Shown here: positions 45,101 to 59,303 of the stretch, piece after piece | How the letters are laid out: each line of letters starts with the position of its first letter | Numbering within the stretch: the first letter of the stretch is position 1 | Assembly: GCF_050436995.1 (NCBI RefSeq) | Contig: NC_134745.1 | Coordinates: forward strand, 3,844,001 to 3,908,000 | DNA length: 64,000 nt | Direction of reading: 5' to 3' | Origin: Anticarsia gemmatalis | Taxonomy: Eukaryota; Arthropoda; Insecta; Lepidoptera; Erebidae | Made by a program: the position numbers and the translations under genes | The notes under the pieces: generated by a model | What the model was told of the DNA's origin: nothing | The model's database searches: none | Seen by the model: only the letters and a program-made list of their open reading frames with translations

Positions 45101-47700
45101 GATACCTTGTTAGCAAGAAATGGTACAAAACCGCCTTCTACAATGAAAATTATTCCTTCTTATAATAGTTTTTTTATTCCATTAAAAGTCTACACGGCAA
45201 TGTTCTTATCAATTTTGTGGCCCAAAAAAAAATATTATTTTCTATTGAGAAATTCCGATTAAACGCATGTATTTAATTACATTTATAGAATAATCAAAAT
45301 GTAAATCGTAGCAAATGATATGAATCAATCAAAATATTTAAGAGTAATTATAACACAAATAATTAACTTGTAAGCAATATTAATTGGAGTTATAAGAATC
45401 AGTTATTACATATACGATTACCGTAATTATACACAGTTATTTCGATAATTAGTTCCAAATAAAATTACGAAATTCGATGTAATTTTGTCTTAAAATGAAG
45501 TACGTGTTCAATTAATCACAGGATATATATAGCTTTGAAAAAAAGTAATTATAAGTACATTTGAATTCCACGAAGGTATTACAGGCACGTATATGTAGCT
45601 TATTAATTACAAATGAACATTTAGTAGTATCCGTTAGATTATAATACAATAATTACTATCGATTACCCTATATAATTGCATAAATTTTGCAAAATTTTAC
45701 ATTATATTTTTCTGAGAATTCGTGCGATGTTATAATAAAAACACCAAACATTTTGTAAAAATAAATCAATAAGTATCAATTTTCGTTGATCATTAAAATA
45801 AAAAAATAAAAATTTTATAACAAAAAATATACAGTGAGTGCAATAAGCTCGCATTCGCGTTTTTACTCACTGCGACCGTATTACAAAATTAATTCCGTAT
45901 ATTAGACATCAACGCGTTCGCGACACTGCCTATAAATTGTTATCACAAAAACAATGATTAGCCAATGATAGATGGTGTCGCAATCACATAACGAAGCCCG
46001 ACCTTGGGCACGTGGCGGCAGATAATTAATGATAGTGAAGCCTTGAGAGCTGCGGGCTAGTGTCAACTGTTACACAATTGAAACTTGCCTATGTTTTTGT
46101 AAGTTAATTGAAAGACATGAACAATAACGAAGTACAATGTTGGAGTAAAAGAAAATGTAGTAATATAAAATACGCAAGGCAGCATTGTGGTCTTTATACT
46201 AAACTGAATTTTATTTTTCTTTGCATAAACTTAGAGTAGCTTACTACTGTTATTCTTTGCCCTAAGGCAAAGATTAAGTTCTTAAAATACGAACTCATTT
46301 AAACAAATTAATATACATTTTTTTTGTTGCAATTATTAATTACAACTGTTATTTGCGACATTAATTCGTCTTTGTTAATAAATTATATTAGCTAAATGCT
46401 TGCATGACCAGTACTGCAATGTCTATATATTTAAAGCAAACAATGTAGGTGTTAGACACTCAAGATTTATGAAAACCTGTTTTACATGTTCGGCACTGGA
46501 CGCTGTTGCTAAGTAAGTTGACGCTATTTATTACCTGGAACAAGAAATAAACCATCATTAGCAAAGACATTACAATAAGAGCAATAAACTTAAAGCAAAT
46601 AAATATCTTTAGACTATTTAATTATAGTACTAACAATATCTTATAATGAAACTAGTTTTAACAATACCATTAAACTGGTACGATATAATTTCAAATAACT
46701 TTCCCATCGAAACAAAACTACTAAAGTTGAATCATACTAATACCATAAATGGAAAAGTCTGTCTATCTGTTTATATGTCACGTTCTGACGGTTTTGTCAG
46801 AGACGTGGTCGAAAACTTAGAATCAGACTTACATATACTTTTATTCCAAAACTTTGAACCTAAATGGCTGAAATTATAATAGGGGTTGAAACATTAAACG
46901 ACTACTATTGAAACTTTTTTTAACTATTAGTGCCCAACTGCTGGGAAAGGGTCTTCCTAGAAACTTAGTTTGGTTACTTTGGTCACGAATAATTTTCACA
47001 TTAAACTCGAAACGCACCTCATGATTCACCAAGTTATTAAACTATCAACAAGGTCCAATCTTGTCACTAGCCAAGTATCAAACCAAACTATTTAGGACAC
47101 CGTGTTGCACGTCAAATTCAAAACTTGCTACACTTAAATTCATATCAGCATTAAATAGCAAGATCACGAGTTCGCAAATTATAGTGCGCACGCGCATAAT
47201 CGGAACCATGTATAATAAATCATTAGAATATGCCGTGAAATGGACAATAGCCGGGAAGATGATTTGATACGCTGTTCATCTCTGCTCGTTATATATGAAG
47301 GCTTTCTAACTAGATCTGAGCTTATTAGGTTATATAATTTATGATTAAGAGCGGCTATAAATTAATTTGAGGTTGAAAGTGCTGTCTCGATTGTTATATG
47401 ATTAGATTAGATTGATTAGTGGGAAGATTCACGTTCATATTGCAGCGAAGCAAACGTTGCAGATACACATGAAAGGGTTTCCATTGAAAACGTGTTTCTG
47501 TCTTGAATGATAATTATAACTACAAATATTTCTCTAAAATCCATCACGTTGTATAAACTGATAAAGGATAATCTTACCAATCTTTTAACCATTTTGTAAG
47601 TAGAAAACACTATTCAATCGCAACATATAAAAGCAGGACCGATTGCGAAAATGCTTAGTTACATAGTTCCAGACATTTACGTTATACCTTATTCAATCTC

Positions 47701-47790
47701 AGACCATACCTAATAAAATTACCTGAACAAAACACACCGCACGAGCTAGACGACGGTATTCTACTAGTCTTACGCAACAAAATATCTAGT
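47701..47790 (+). repeat. Local direct repeat, copy 1
   Basis: agaccatacctaataaaa, cctgaacaaaacacaccg, gcacgagc and cgcaacaaaa recur with substitutions at 48073-48148, about 372 bp downstream. Confidence 0.6.
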
Positions 47791-48072
47791 TCCTAGCAAT
47801 ATACTCCTTTTATTTATCCCACCACCACCACACTACTGAACTCGGATCTCCTTAAATAATGATCAGGGTTTGGGACCTTGCGTGCCATCCAGAACTTTAA
47901 AAAAATCCGAGGTATGCTTAGGCTTCCTTTAATCCTTCCCTTCTCCGCTATATCCAGTGACAATTGTATCAAAAACTTACAACTTCTAACAGTCATACCT
48001 TAGAATCGTCCACTTTTTGTGCAGGAAGACTATTTATACCATACAGCTAGCTGTCTCTGCTCTACCATCAAA

Positions 48073-48148
48073 AGACCGTACCTAACAAAACAACCTGAAC
48101 GAAACACACAGCACGAGCCGAGTCTGTGTTTGCGCAACAAAACGTCTA
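48073..48148 (+). repeat. Local direct repeat, copy 2
   Basis: agaccgtacctaacaaaa, cctgaacgaaacacacag, gcacgagc and gcgcaacaaaacgtct. Diverged copy of 47701-47790. Confidence 0.6.
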
Positions 48149-48280
48149 CTTTATACATAGAATTAATTCGTTTCTCATTACTTAGATCTACGAGCCACGT
48201 GAACGAATAAACATTTATCAAAGATACCGCTGTGGATAGTTTGTTAGTAATTGCGAAATACTTGTAGTGTTTATGTAGAA

Positions 48281-48567
48281 ACTAGCTGACCCGCGCAACT
48301 TCGCTTGCGTCACCTAAGAGAATGGGTCAAAATTTTCCCCGTTTTTGTAACATTTTTCGTTGCTACTCCGCTCCTAATGACCGTAGCGTGATGTTATATA
48401 GCCTATAGCCTTCCTCGATAAATGGGCTATCTAACACTGAAAGAATTTTTCAAATCAGACCAGTAGTTCCTGAGATTAGCGCGTTCAAACAAACAAACAA
48501 ACAAACAAACAAACAAACAAACAATCAAACAAACAAACTCTTCAGCTTTATTATATTAGTATAGATA
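48281..48567 (+). mobile_element. (CAAA)n-bearing retroelement-like repeat, copy 2
   Basis: Nearly identical to 38074-38333 in the same orientation. It has a longer CAAA tract (about 10-12 units) and a 7-bp internal duplication (tatagcc). The high similarity implies recent insertion of one or both copies. Confidence 0.75.
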
Positions 48568-51500
48568 AGCACCTGCTTGTTTTGATTTCCTAGCTATTTA
48601 GTTAGCAAATTAAAGTTTTTTTTTCCTTTTTGCAAAGATTCAATAAGACATAAGATTTGTGCAAGTAAAGCTTGAACGAGTGCTATAGCAATTAGAAAAC
48701 TTTATTTAAATTAAAAACGAATAATAAGAATTTATTGGTCTCCTACCCTTATCGGAAAAAGGCGTATCTTAATAAATGTATGTATAATTAGTTTTGATTG
48801 CTGCTGCATTTAAAAAAAATATTTGACGAAGATTCTCGGGTATATTTGTTCGAGAATTAGAATGATCACACATTAGTATAAAATCTACTAACGATGCTTT
48901 CTTTGTAATTCATAATAATAAACAAATGGTCACTCATAAATATCGCGCTTTCATTTTAAACGTCCATCAGGAGCGTCAAATCTATCCTTTCTCCAAGACA
49001 GTCATAACACAGAACAGTTATTAATGCGTCTCGACTACAAATACGCATAATATTGAATCACGAACCTCGCATTTTACAGTCGAACTGGCTATTACTATAA
49101 AAAGTCTAATTTCACAGTTCTAGGCACGTAAAGTTAACATTGTTGAATCGTCCGTGCGCGAAACATTTAATTTACGACTTACTACCTTTCGTGTTCCGGA
49201 ATCCATGAAGTGTTTTATAATATTACGCCATTGCATTACGTTTGTGTTGAGTAAATTGATGTAATTGAGTCTTGAATAAGCTATGATGGGTGTTGCTGCA
49301 TGCTGCGTGCATGATGCATGCGTATGCGTGGCTGATAGTGCATGTACAATAAAATTATGGTGCATAATGTAAACAAGTTTTATTTAAATATTTTGTAATC
49401 CGTATTAATGTAATGTGCAATCTGAGCTATTTCATCACCCTTTTGAAAATAGGCCAGTTCTCAGTTAGTACGAATAAGCCGTACATATATTCCGATATAA
49501 AATATTTTACACGTTTATGGTAGTAATTTGAAAATCGTATTGAATTCATTAATATGATATTTTGTTTCGCTAAGATATTATACTCCGAAAAAAAAAACAG
49601 CTCGTAAAATAATTATTATGAAATTAAGGTCATTTTTTCAAAAGATTTTCCTTAACAATTTCCTCATACATTTTGTAGTGTGTCATTTGACTGCATTCAC
49701 TTTTATAGTCAACGTACTCGTTACATAAATACTAACTTCAAATAAAGTATGAACAAATGTCAAAAAGGAACAAAGTTTTAACTACCAGTAAATATAGTGT
49801 TTTTAAGATAACAGTTCGTTTTAATTATTTGCTATGTACTCGTATATTACGCGTATACTAGACCCATTTGCATTTGAATGTAAAAGTTACATCACTGTGG
49901 TAGAAACTGTATTATGTATAAAACTATCTAAGCACTAATTGTATGAAGATAAATGTAGTCAATTATCAACATTTTAATAAATCCACAGACTTAATTAATG
50001 TGTAAGTAAATAGTACTGCCTAAGGAATACTTCTTCCGCAAATACGTGAAATGTGTGTTTGTTTAAACAAATATATAAAACTTAGACAGCCTATTTCTTT
50101 GATAAGCCGACACATATCAGGTTAAGCTTAATTTAATGAGTGAATGACGGCTTCACCGATTTAAAGTCAATCATGTCATGATAACTAGAAAATAATTTTT
50201 ATACGTATTTGATGGTCGAAACTTGAGACGCGGAAAGTAAAATGGATTCTGCTTGTAATATCGCAAGAGGCGACTAGTTTATTTTATTTTCTATCTGGTA
50301 CTGAAAAGTATAGCTATACTATTCTTTTGTTTGAAATGATTAAATAATAATCTATCGTCACAGTGTTACTCACATAGTTTTTACTTACCAAATATCTAAT
50401 TATAATTTGTTTGCAATCGTGTCATAATATTTCACACCTATCATAAAGCGGATCTCATTTGAACGGAAATGACATCGGCAAAAGAAAGAGTTGCAAACTA
50501 AATGTGCAATTGGAATATAATTCATTCGTTCGGTCCTACTTTCACATTGCATGTTGGATAGAGAGAAAAAATATTTGGGACTTTCTTTCTTATTCTTCCG
50601 TTCAAAAACAATAAGTGTTTGACATCTCAGGGACTTACTAATATATGAATATAAGTTTTATTATGTTTGTAATAGCTTTCATTTAGCATTCCTTTATTTT
50701 ATCGATACACGATAGAGAATTTTAGTAAAAAATCTTCTTTAGTAATTATTTTCCTATCTTATCTACTACTTCCCACTATGCTTTACTAGTGCTACAGTGA
50801 CGAGTTAAATGATATAGTATACAGTTAATCCAGAAATAAATAAGAAAATTATCTAATGTTGGAACTGCAAAATTTTTGTGCAATTATTTTCAGATCACGA
50901 AAATATTCGCTCCTCAAAGTATTCAAAGCAACAACTTACAGCACAAAGATAATCTTAAGATACGCTTTCAAAACCTACATAACTTTGTACTTAGTATTCT
51001 TGATACACAATTTGGCCTTGAGTACTATCATAAACCCCGATCTTCCTTATCTAAAGTCGTTGAACCATTTGGCAGTAAGCGTGGGTCCTATCTGCCATCT
51101 TAAAGAAACGTGATAGATCCCACGTGAAACACTTGCATCACTGAAAGATTTGTATCGTATTAAGAGCGGTGGTTTAAGCAAAATGTAAAGGATTGCTACT
51201 GTCTGTGAGAGTTGTTGTAGTTATAAATTGATAACTTTACTATTATAAGTGAAGTTTAATTTACTCAAATGTAAAAAAGACTAGCTGATATTTTATTGCA
51301 GAATAGAAACTTAAAGAAATGTTACTATCGATCATTCAAATTGCAAATACCAAAGCTATATGCAATGTTTTAATTGATACTTCGGAAGAGACTTCATTCC
51401 TAATCATATAATGCTTCAACTAAAAGCGGTATTCGCGTTTACTCCGTTCAATATGTATAATTAATCCCGTGTTTACAGACTATTGTATCAATTGAGAAAC

Positions 51501-53143
51501 TGTAGAACCAAAATTGTTCATACGTTAACCAAACGAAATAATCTTAAGTAAAACTAAAGGATAACTCAAGAACAAACCATTTGAACCGTTTGCAACAATG
51601 TAAAACCCTTGTTACAAAAGCTCTCGACATAAACATTATTTATAGCGCACTTATCGTCAATAGCTCACAATGCTGTGAAATTCAATATGACCACTAAAGT
51701 GGTGGTCGGTGTATTATCTCTCGCCATTACGTGGTCCACGGTACTGTTATGTGGCGACGAAGATAAACGGCTGTAATGTCGTCCTGCGCACGCGCCGGTA
51801 AACGAGTTAGGATAAGTTACACGAAGAGTAAAAGGTAAAGGACTGAAGATTGCTTTTAAAAATATTATTGGTATAAAAAATGGCGATTTAAGAGAGTGTA
51901 GATTTACTGGAATTTGTTAAATAGAAGGCTTCCAATGAAATATAAAGAAAAAGACGAGATGTTTGCCTTCGTCTCTACATCAATCACCACCAATATTGTC
52001 AATACTATACAAGTTCACAATCAAGTTATTTTCTTTCCACGCACAAATCACACTGCCAACAATATACTAAGCAAAATTACAACTACAATTTCCCTTATAG
52101 AAGTCACCTAATAATTTCAACCGTATCTTTAAATTAATCTCAGAAACTTACTCGCAGCGAGTCCATTCACATTTAAACCATACATTTTCTCTGTATAATA
52201 AAGCACTTGCACCACAAAAGACTGTTTTATCGTCTGGTCCTTACAAGTACCTACCGTCACTAACTAGATCAACTTCTTACGTGTACTGTTATGTAAAATC
52301 TTATTTGAATTGGAACAATTTCCCTTTATGAATAAACTCAGTGGTGAAAACTACATAAGATAGCAATAACCGTGGTTACGGGATCGATGTTGAATACGTA
52401 GAAAATCTTGAAATTATCTTTCTAGAGCTGAACTAAGTTTGCAACTATCTCTGGTTTTACTTAAAAAATCTAGCCCTTTTACTCGAGTGGAACAAGTATC
52501 CAAATAAAGGTAAGCTTTTGTATCATGTAGCATTAGGCGCACTCATTACAGGCTACATTTATTTACTCACGGGACTACATCGTGCTACCATCATAAATAA
52601 AACCTTATCTAAGAGGGTTTTTCTCAAACTACAATTTTAAGACAAGATTTACCAGCAAACATTACCAGGGTGTTACGCCAAAGTTAGTGAAGTAGGTAGT
52701 AAAATTCAGGTACATGTTTCCCTATTTCCTTCTACTAAATGCCCAGAAGGCTTTGCATAATATCCTAAGTACACAAACTTAAAGCGATCATATTTGAATT
52801 CGCAATAAATTTTCTTGTGTAAGCAAAACGTTTGTTACGTTATATTAAATAACTGTTTACTATGCTTTGATTTGTGGTTTTCTGGTTCTTAGTACTAATT
52901 TATTATTAGACGACCGCAAGGCGCTAAAAATGGACGTATTTTTAGCAAAGACTAGTGGCATTTGATTCTACTATATTGACATTTAAAGACCTCACATGTT
53001 TAGTATTAATTTGTTTTATTATGATTTTATGGACAATAAATTATTGTTATATATTTTTGCTTGTGGTTAGAAAATAGTGCAATGGTCTAATAACCTGATA
53101 GATATATCCATTGTGAACAGTGTATTTTAATGAAATTAGTTGT
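48568..53143. other. Non-coding stretch
   Basis: AT-rich, no supported gene. A GC-richer patch at about 51690-51830 (cctgcgcacgcgccggtaaa) could be regulatory. Otherwise I see nothing. Confidence 0.4.
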
Positions 53144-53297
53144 GCGATTTTCTACCACTCGACTTTCGACAACCGACTAATTATTGACAAACTTTTGTAT
53201 GAAAATCTGATTAGTGCCTCTAGCGGGCGCGATAGGAACTATTTTAGTATATTTTAAATGTAAATCTTTCAACACTAGGTGTAGTGATTCTCGCTAC
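53144..53297. mobile_element. TIR-MITE family copy 2
   Basis: Begins tgcgattttctaccactcga. Internal core tatgaaaatctgattagtgc and ttttaaatgtaaatc, ending gattctcgctac. Related to 57517-57675 and 59150-59303. Confidence 0.68.
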
Positions 53298-56200
53298 TTC
53301 ACACAAATCATAAAGAAGAAAGACCCTTGATTGATGAGAAAATCATTGACAACCAAACAAATGGAACCAATGAAATACGTAAGAGCCCTGTACATACTAT
53401 TTTTATTTCCTAACAAAGAACAACTCAATAACATTTGTGTTTAACAACTTCGTTACTCGTTGCAATATGTCACGTCAATCAAGCACTTTATCAAAGGTTT
53501 GATTATTAATAAGATATTATAATATTGATAAGATTATCACATTCATGTTCAAAGTTGATAGAACGTTACGTGTATATTATGTACGGCTATAATTTGCGTT
53601 TTTTGTAAACATACCTTACATAATAAAAAAAACATTATAACATTACAACTCTATGCATGAGTAACTCAAAGGCAAAAAATGTTTGAGAATATCTGCTTTG
53701 TTCTTTCTCAAAAAGAACGAATTATTTCAGAGTTAAATAAATGGCAGACAAGGATATCCTGTCTATACCGAGACCAAGCTGGAAAACATTAAAAATAAAA
53801 TAAAATGTAATGTTTTCCTTCCGTATGTGATAGCTACATTAAAATTTATAACAAAGAAGTCTGTCTGTTTTTGTAGTACTTTGGGATCTTCTAACACAAT
53901 CATTATTTTCCCAAAATAAGGCTTTAATAACAAACTTTGGAATTACAAGACTTACGAGCAGCTGGTCAATAAACAAAGATTTTTTAATCTAATTTTATTG
54001 GTCTTTAGTATAGTATTACTACAATCGTACTACAAGTCTCTGTGACATTAGTAATGCATTAACGTTTATCTTAGGGTGGAGCTACAGATAGGTCTAAAAA
54101 CACAATGCAATTTATCGAGTAGTTGACATTTTAGTTACCGACCCCGGCGATCTAAGTCGCAATATTGAAAACAAATGCCGGCTTGGGAGTGGTTCAATGT
54201 ATCTCTAATGTAGGTTCTTGCTTTTAGTATTGTTGATACTCGTTCACTATCATCCTTTAGTTTTTATTGTTCAGATAATGTATCATTTTTATTTCATCGC
54301 TTAATTTATTCTTATAGCTTTTTTATTCGATAATAAAGTTAGGCGTTTTACAAATCATTTTACTGAGAATAAAAAAAAAACATTTATATCTAGGAACTTG
54401 AAAAACGTCGTGATATATAGCGATATAAAGTGTCGTAAATTGTATGTTACAAAGACGCGAACTTCCTTCCCGATCTTAACTTTAATAAATTACATCATAC
54501 ATATGTCAAGTCTATCATTCTATCTAACTACGTGAAAATACGCGACAGATTTAGTTCAAACGATACGTTAGTTCACTGTCTACTTGCGCAAATGGAACTT
54601 GGACCTGTTATAAGCTTATGCTAATAGTAACGCTTTAAATAATTCAAATATTGACTAATTTGATTAGCCAATGGAAATGCCGGTGAAGATAAGAAAAGGC
54701 GTGTTTTGTTAATAAAAATGCGTGTTTAATTTATTGAGCTTTTGATAAAATGTTTAGTGTCTTCAAGGTTTCGTAGAATAAACGACAAGACGAAAGCCCA
54801 TATTGTCAGTCATCGTATGTCTGTTTGTCTAGTCCTTAATAACTAATTAACTAAATCAGTAGCAGAATATTTTACAGCCTCTATGATGTAGGCACTTATA
54901 AAACTGAATGTATGTGCATATAGATCGAATTCATGCAATGGTTTCGATGAATAACAATATTATTATGCTACGAAAGAACGTTTGCATTAAAGAAAAGGTC
55001 AACACAAGCAGGAAATTAACAATACTTCCTAATGTAATATAAAAACAAACTAACCACGCCTATTGAAATAATAAATACGTAATTCAATAACAAAATAAAT
55101 TGCATGTGTCATAATCCTAATAAAAAAATAATTAGAAGTACAAGTAAGTACAAAACTACTTATAAACTTAATGGAGGGCACAGACCTTCGCTGCATTCTG
55201 CCGATTGCGTCCTTTAAAGGAAAGCGGTCCTACGAGCTTCTATTGAGCAATATACAACCAATTTATTATTGAAAAATTCTCTAGACTGCCTGAGAAATAG
55301 TGCATGCAATTTTTTACGATTTATTGAATGCTCTCGTGACGAATACTTTTCGAATAAATTGGATTCCAGCTGCGAGTACTATTAAATTCAAGTACGTACA
55401 ATGTTGTAATATTGATTTGGTAATATTTTTAGTGTTGATAATAAATTATGATCGAAAAGTTAACATTGTCATATCGTATGACCCTAATTCCGAATTTCCT
55501 AATTTTACTGCATAGTTTTTATTTTTAATACATAAATATTTTGAATATGTTCATTATTTAGTACTGCATCTGCTAACGACGAAGAAAGTTAACTACCGCT
55601 CCACCGAATGAACACTTATCTTCATAAAACTTTATACACACGTTTGCAAGACCATATGCTTATTATGACAATAATTCTCCTTCCTCGTAATATAAATTAC
55701 CTGTTACCTCACTAACGTAATACCACCAATCTAATAAATATTCCAAGCACTTAGAGTTACCATAATATTGCTACACTGTAAAATGACTTAATAAACAAAA
55801 GTCTTGCGTAATAAAACTGTAACAGGTAAATTGTTTCCTGAACGGAAAATTGGCCGATTCGAAAACACTTCGGCGGCAGTCGGCAATGATCGGCAGCAGT
55901 CGGTCGAAGTGCGGTAGTGACGCCCGATGGACTAACAATCGGTGTTCATGTAAATATTCACGATTTTACCGCACAAGCACCAATTACGTTGGGAAATAAA
56001 TGCTTTTACTATTCCAACGTAACAGACAGACGTGGAAGGAAATGCCATGAAAGGATGTTACACTTAAACTATTAAGTACTTTAGCCATTAGCTTTTAGTT
56101 AGTAACTACCTTCAAGCAGAGTATTCAAAAAAGTGTCCTAATGTTCTTATTTTTGTTTTAATGTCATATGAAATACTTTCAGCACAATTTAATTAACTGT

Positions 56201-57516
56201 GACAAAATTTAATTACAAACCGGAAATTCACGCTTACAAACTTGCACATTAATTAAACCGCAGAATCACCTTACTTAATATCTATTAACATAACAAATTA
56301 ATCTTAGTTAAAAACATATCTAATTCAATTATACTGGCCTAGAAATTAACATGCACGAATGCAAAAACATTTTATTCGCTTCGGACGTTCCGCACATCCA
56401 CAAAAAAACGCATATTACGCCAACAAACCATTAAATTAAGGCTATTTATTTCAGTACAAACATTTGAGCGAACCCGCTTAGCGATCTTAATTACTTCTAA
56501 TCTTTATCAAAGCGATTTAATTAAAACACTGACACACTTATGCGCTGGACTGTACGTTTAGGGCCGGCCCACATTGCGCCACTATAACGCAACCGCGTTT
56601 ATTACTAACATTTTATCATTGCATTCACGTGCGGAGAAAGTGTGCGACAAACGGAAGGACAGACGGTGATCTGACTGTTTATGTACGTGATCCAAGATAA
56701 TTTGTATCCTTGCATAAGCCAATAGGAATCGATAATCAATCGATTAGTAACCTTATTTTCTAAGTAATAGGGACGATTATATAGTCGGTGAAAAGTAAGG
56801 CTGCAATAGTTTTAATTTTATATGGGCATGCGCTAATGGCTATTATCTTAAGTATAGGTATTCAGTCCGTGTGGTCTTCGTTATGCAAGCAGCGGAGAAA
56901 TTGTTTACAATTAATTGGACTTCGAGAGCAAACATTGCTTGGTTTATTTAGCTTTGTACCGTGATCGTAGATTAGAATTACGCCTCCAGCCTGATGAGCC
57001 GATGGTTTGGAGAAAACTGGTTAATACGTTTTATATTTGTTTAGGTTTATAACTTGGGAAAGTTTACTATAAAATAAAACATATATGCGTGGTAGAATTA
57101 GGCATACATTAAAGAATAAATGGAAAATATTCCTAAACGCCGCAATAATCTCAGGCACTAATCCTTTCGATATTATTAACAAAAGTAGCTTTTCCTTTCT
57201 AGATTACAGAGATATCAGACACAAACAAATCTTTTCACGCAAAGACACCTGCCCAATCGAAAACCTTTCCCTTTACGTAATAATAACAAGCAATAACTAA
57301 AATGCACTTATAATTTCAGATATTAACACTCATAACGATAACATTCACAAAACGACGATTATAACAATTAGAAACTTTTAATCGATAAAAGGTGGTATCG
57401 ATACCGCGTTTAAGAAATCGATTATACGTAATTATTATAATGGTACCGATTGTAATAATGTTTTTGAAGATAACACATTATTTTACACCCGGATCAACAA
57501 ACCTACCTATCAAATA
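53298..57516. other. Non-coding stretch
   Basis: AT-rich, no supported gene. At 55868-55930 there is a GC-rich patch with a partly repeated cggcagtcggcaatgatcgg unit. At 56555-56615 there is another small GC-rich patch. Confidence 0.4.
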
Positions 57517-57675
57517 ACGCAATTTTCTCCTACTACCGACGACCGGCAAGTTACCATAAGAATTTATATAAACAACTGATCAGCGCCTAAAACGGGTGAC
57601 GAAGGTACTAATTTTTGAGTTCATTATAAATGTCAAACTCTCAAAACTCGATAGTACCGACTGTAGAAAATCGCA
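57517..57675. mobile_element. TIR-MITE family copy 3
   Basis: Left end acgcaattttctcctactac and right end gtagaaaatcgca form imperfect terminal inverted repeats. Core ctgatcagcgcctaaaacgg and aaatgtcaaactctc. Confidence 0.7.
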
Positions 57676-59149
57676 TAACAGCAAACTTGATGGTACGATG
57701 ATGTAAAAAAAATAAACAGAAAAAAATATGACCTGTACATTATTCAAAAACAAAAAAAACAGTCATACACATCTTCAAAACATTAAATCTAAGTTCCCTA
57801 TACAGTCTAAACGATTTACAAGTATTCGTATCACAAACGATTGGCAACGATTCCGCTCTACTTATTAGATTCAACCCACAAACATCACTAGTACGGGAAT
57901 TAATCAACAATGGCCAGTGAAAGTCGCTACTCGTACAGAATACATATATAAGTATACTATAGGTCGACAACTTAGTATAGAGCCTGGGCAAGCACTTTTA
58001 TCTAGATTATAATTAAGAATTTAATTATGTCTATCGCAGTAGTCCTAATCGGTGGTCTTGTATGACATGACCAGATGATGGATGTGAATGAAGCTAGGGA
58101 AGTTTGTTAGGATAGTGCCAATTGGCGTTCGCTAGTTTCTGCATACCCCTATAGGAACAAGACTTGATTTTATGTATGTCTATAACAAAGAAACCATATC
58201 AAACTGACCACGGTCATCTACATAAGCCTTACACTTATATTCTGGTTCGGAATTTTATATACCTCCGACAGCCCAAACCTCACATACAAGGCTTTCTACT
58301 AAGTGGTTAGACTATACATCGATCCTGTTACTAAGTGTATTATGTAAACAACAATAGGATAACTGATAAGATACTGTTACGTCATAATTCCGATACATTT
58401 TTGATATATTGGCTCGTGTTGTGTAACGCTTGAAGGAATTCTGTACTTTATAGAACAAGTTACTAGGAAGTATTTTGTTATGAATATCTAGTGCTATTTG
58501 TGCCTTAGGATTAGATTTAACAAACAACTAAATGTAGATTTTCTTTTTGAAGTATTTAGTTAGGTGTCAACGGTTTCAGTATTTTTATCAAGATCTTGAT
58601 ATAAATATAGTACCGGGTTGCAAATATTTAGAATACTTATAAAGGTACATACAAACATAATATCACGCCGGGTATATAGGACGGTTAAGGCAGAAATGTA
58701 TGATATTATTAAAGTGGTTATAAAATCTGACTGATTTAGCAACCTAAACCAATCAATTTAAACATATCTTAACGTACTTTTTGATGCTATTGAGTAAATA
58801 TTTCAAAAATTCAAGGCCTCATAAAGCGCTAATTTACAAACAAATCCTGTACTTCCTTATACCTCTTTCTACCTAATCCGTAACATAAACAGATAAAATC
58901 GATTTACGTAAACAAGAAACCGATGTCCTACGCCAGATGAATATCGATTAAACATTTCCATAATAAATCGTTGCGTTTGAAATTTATTGTCTTGCCGATA
59001 GTGTACCGTGGTTACACAAAATATAGTATAACGGCCTTTTCATAAGTAGACGAAAATGTCTCGACTGTTATGCAAAATAATATTTCTTCATTAGAGGGGC
59101 GGTAAAACCCTAATTACGTTAGTTGTATTCTTCTTAACGAAGAGCTCGA
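57676..59149. other. Non-coding stretch
   Basis: Contains the inverted dispersed repeat at 58071-58180. I see nothing else supported. Confidence 0.4.
58071..58180 (-). repeat. Lepidopteran-type dispersed repeat, inverted diverged copy
   Basis: gggaagtttgttaggatagt, ttggcgttcgctagtttctg, then gattttatgtatgtct. This is the reverse of the 40280-40412 repeat with more substitutions. Confidence 0.55.
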
Positions 59150-59303
59150 TGCTTTACTACGATCGACAACCAGCTAGCTATCGAGAAATGATGTATGAAA
59201 ATCTGATCAGCGCCTCTAACGGGCGTCATAGGAACTTTTTTGGCAGTACATTTTAAATGTCAAACTTTCGGTACTCGACAATACAGACTGTAGAGACTCG
59301 CGC
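59150..59303. mobile_element. TIR-MITE family copy 4
   Basis: Core tatgaaaatctgatcagcgc, ctaacgggcgtcataggaac and aaatgtcaaactttcgg, ending gactgtagagactcgcgcta. The best-preserved internal sequence of the four copies. Confidence 0.7.

Larger units (their letters stand above)
42110..48280. other. Non-coding stretch
   Basis: AT-rich, with no supported gene. The 157-codon open frame 42086-42559 begins inside the hairpin and shows no recognised domain. Moderately GC-rich patches at 44160-44280 and 45990-46060 are possible regulatory islands. The direct repeats at 47701 and 48073 are listed separately. Confidence 0.4.
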
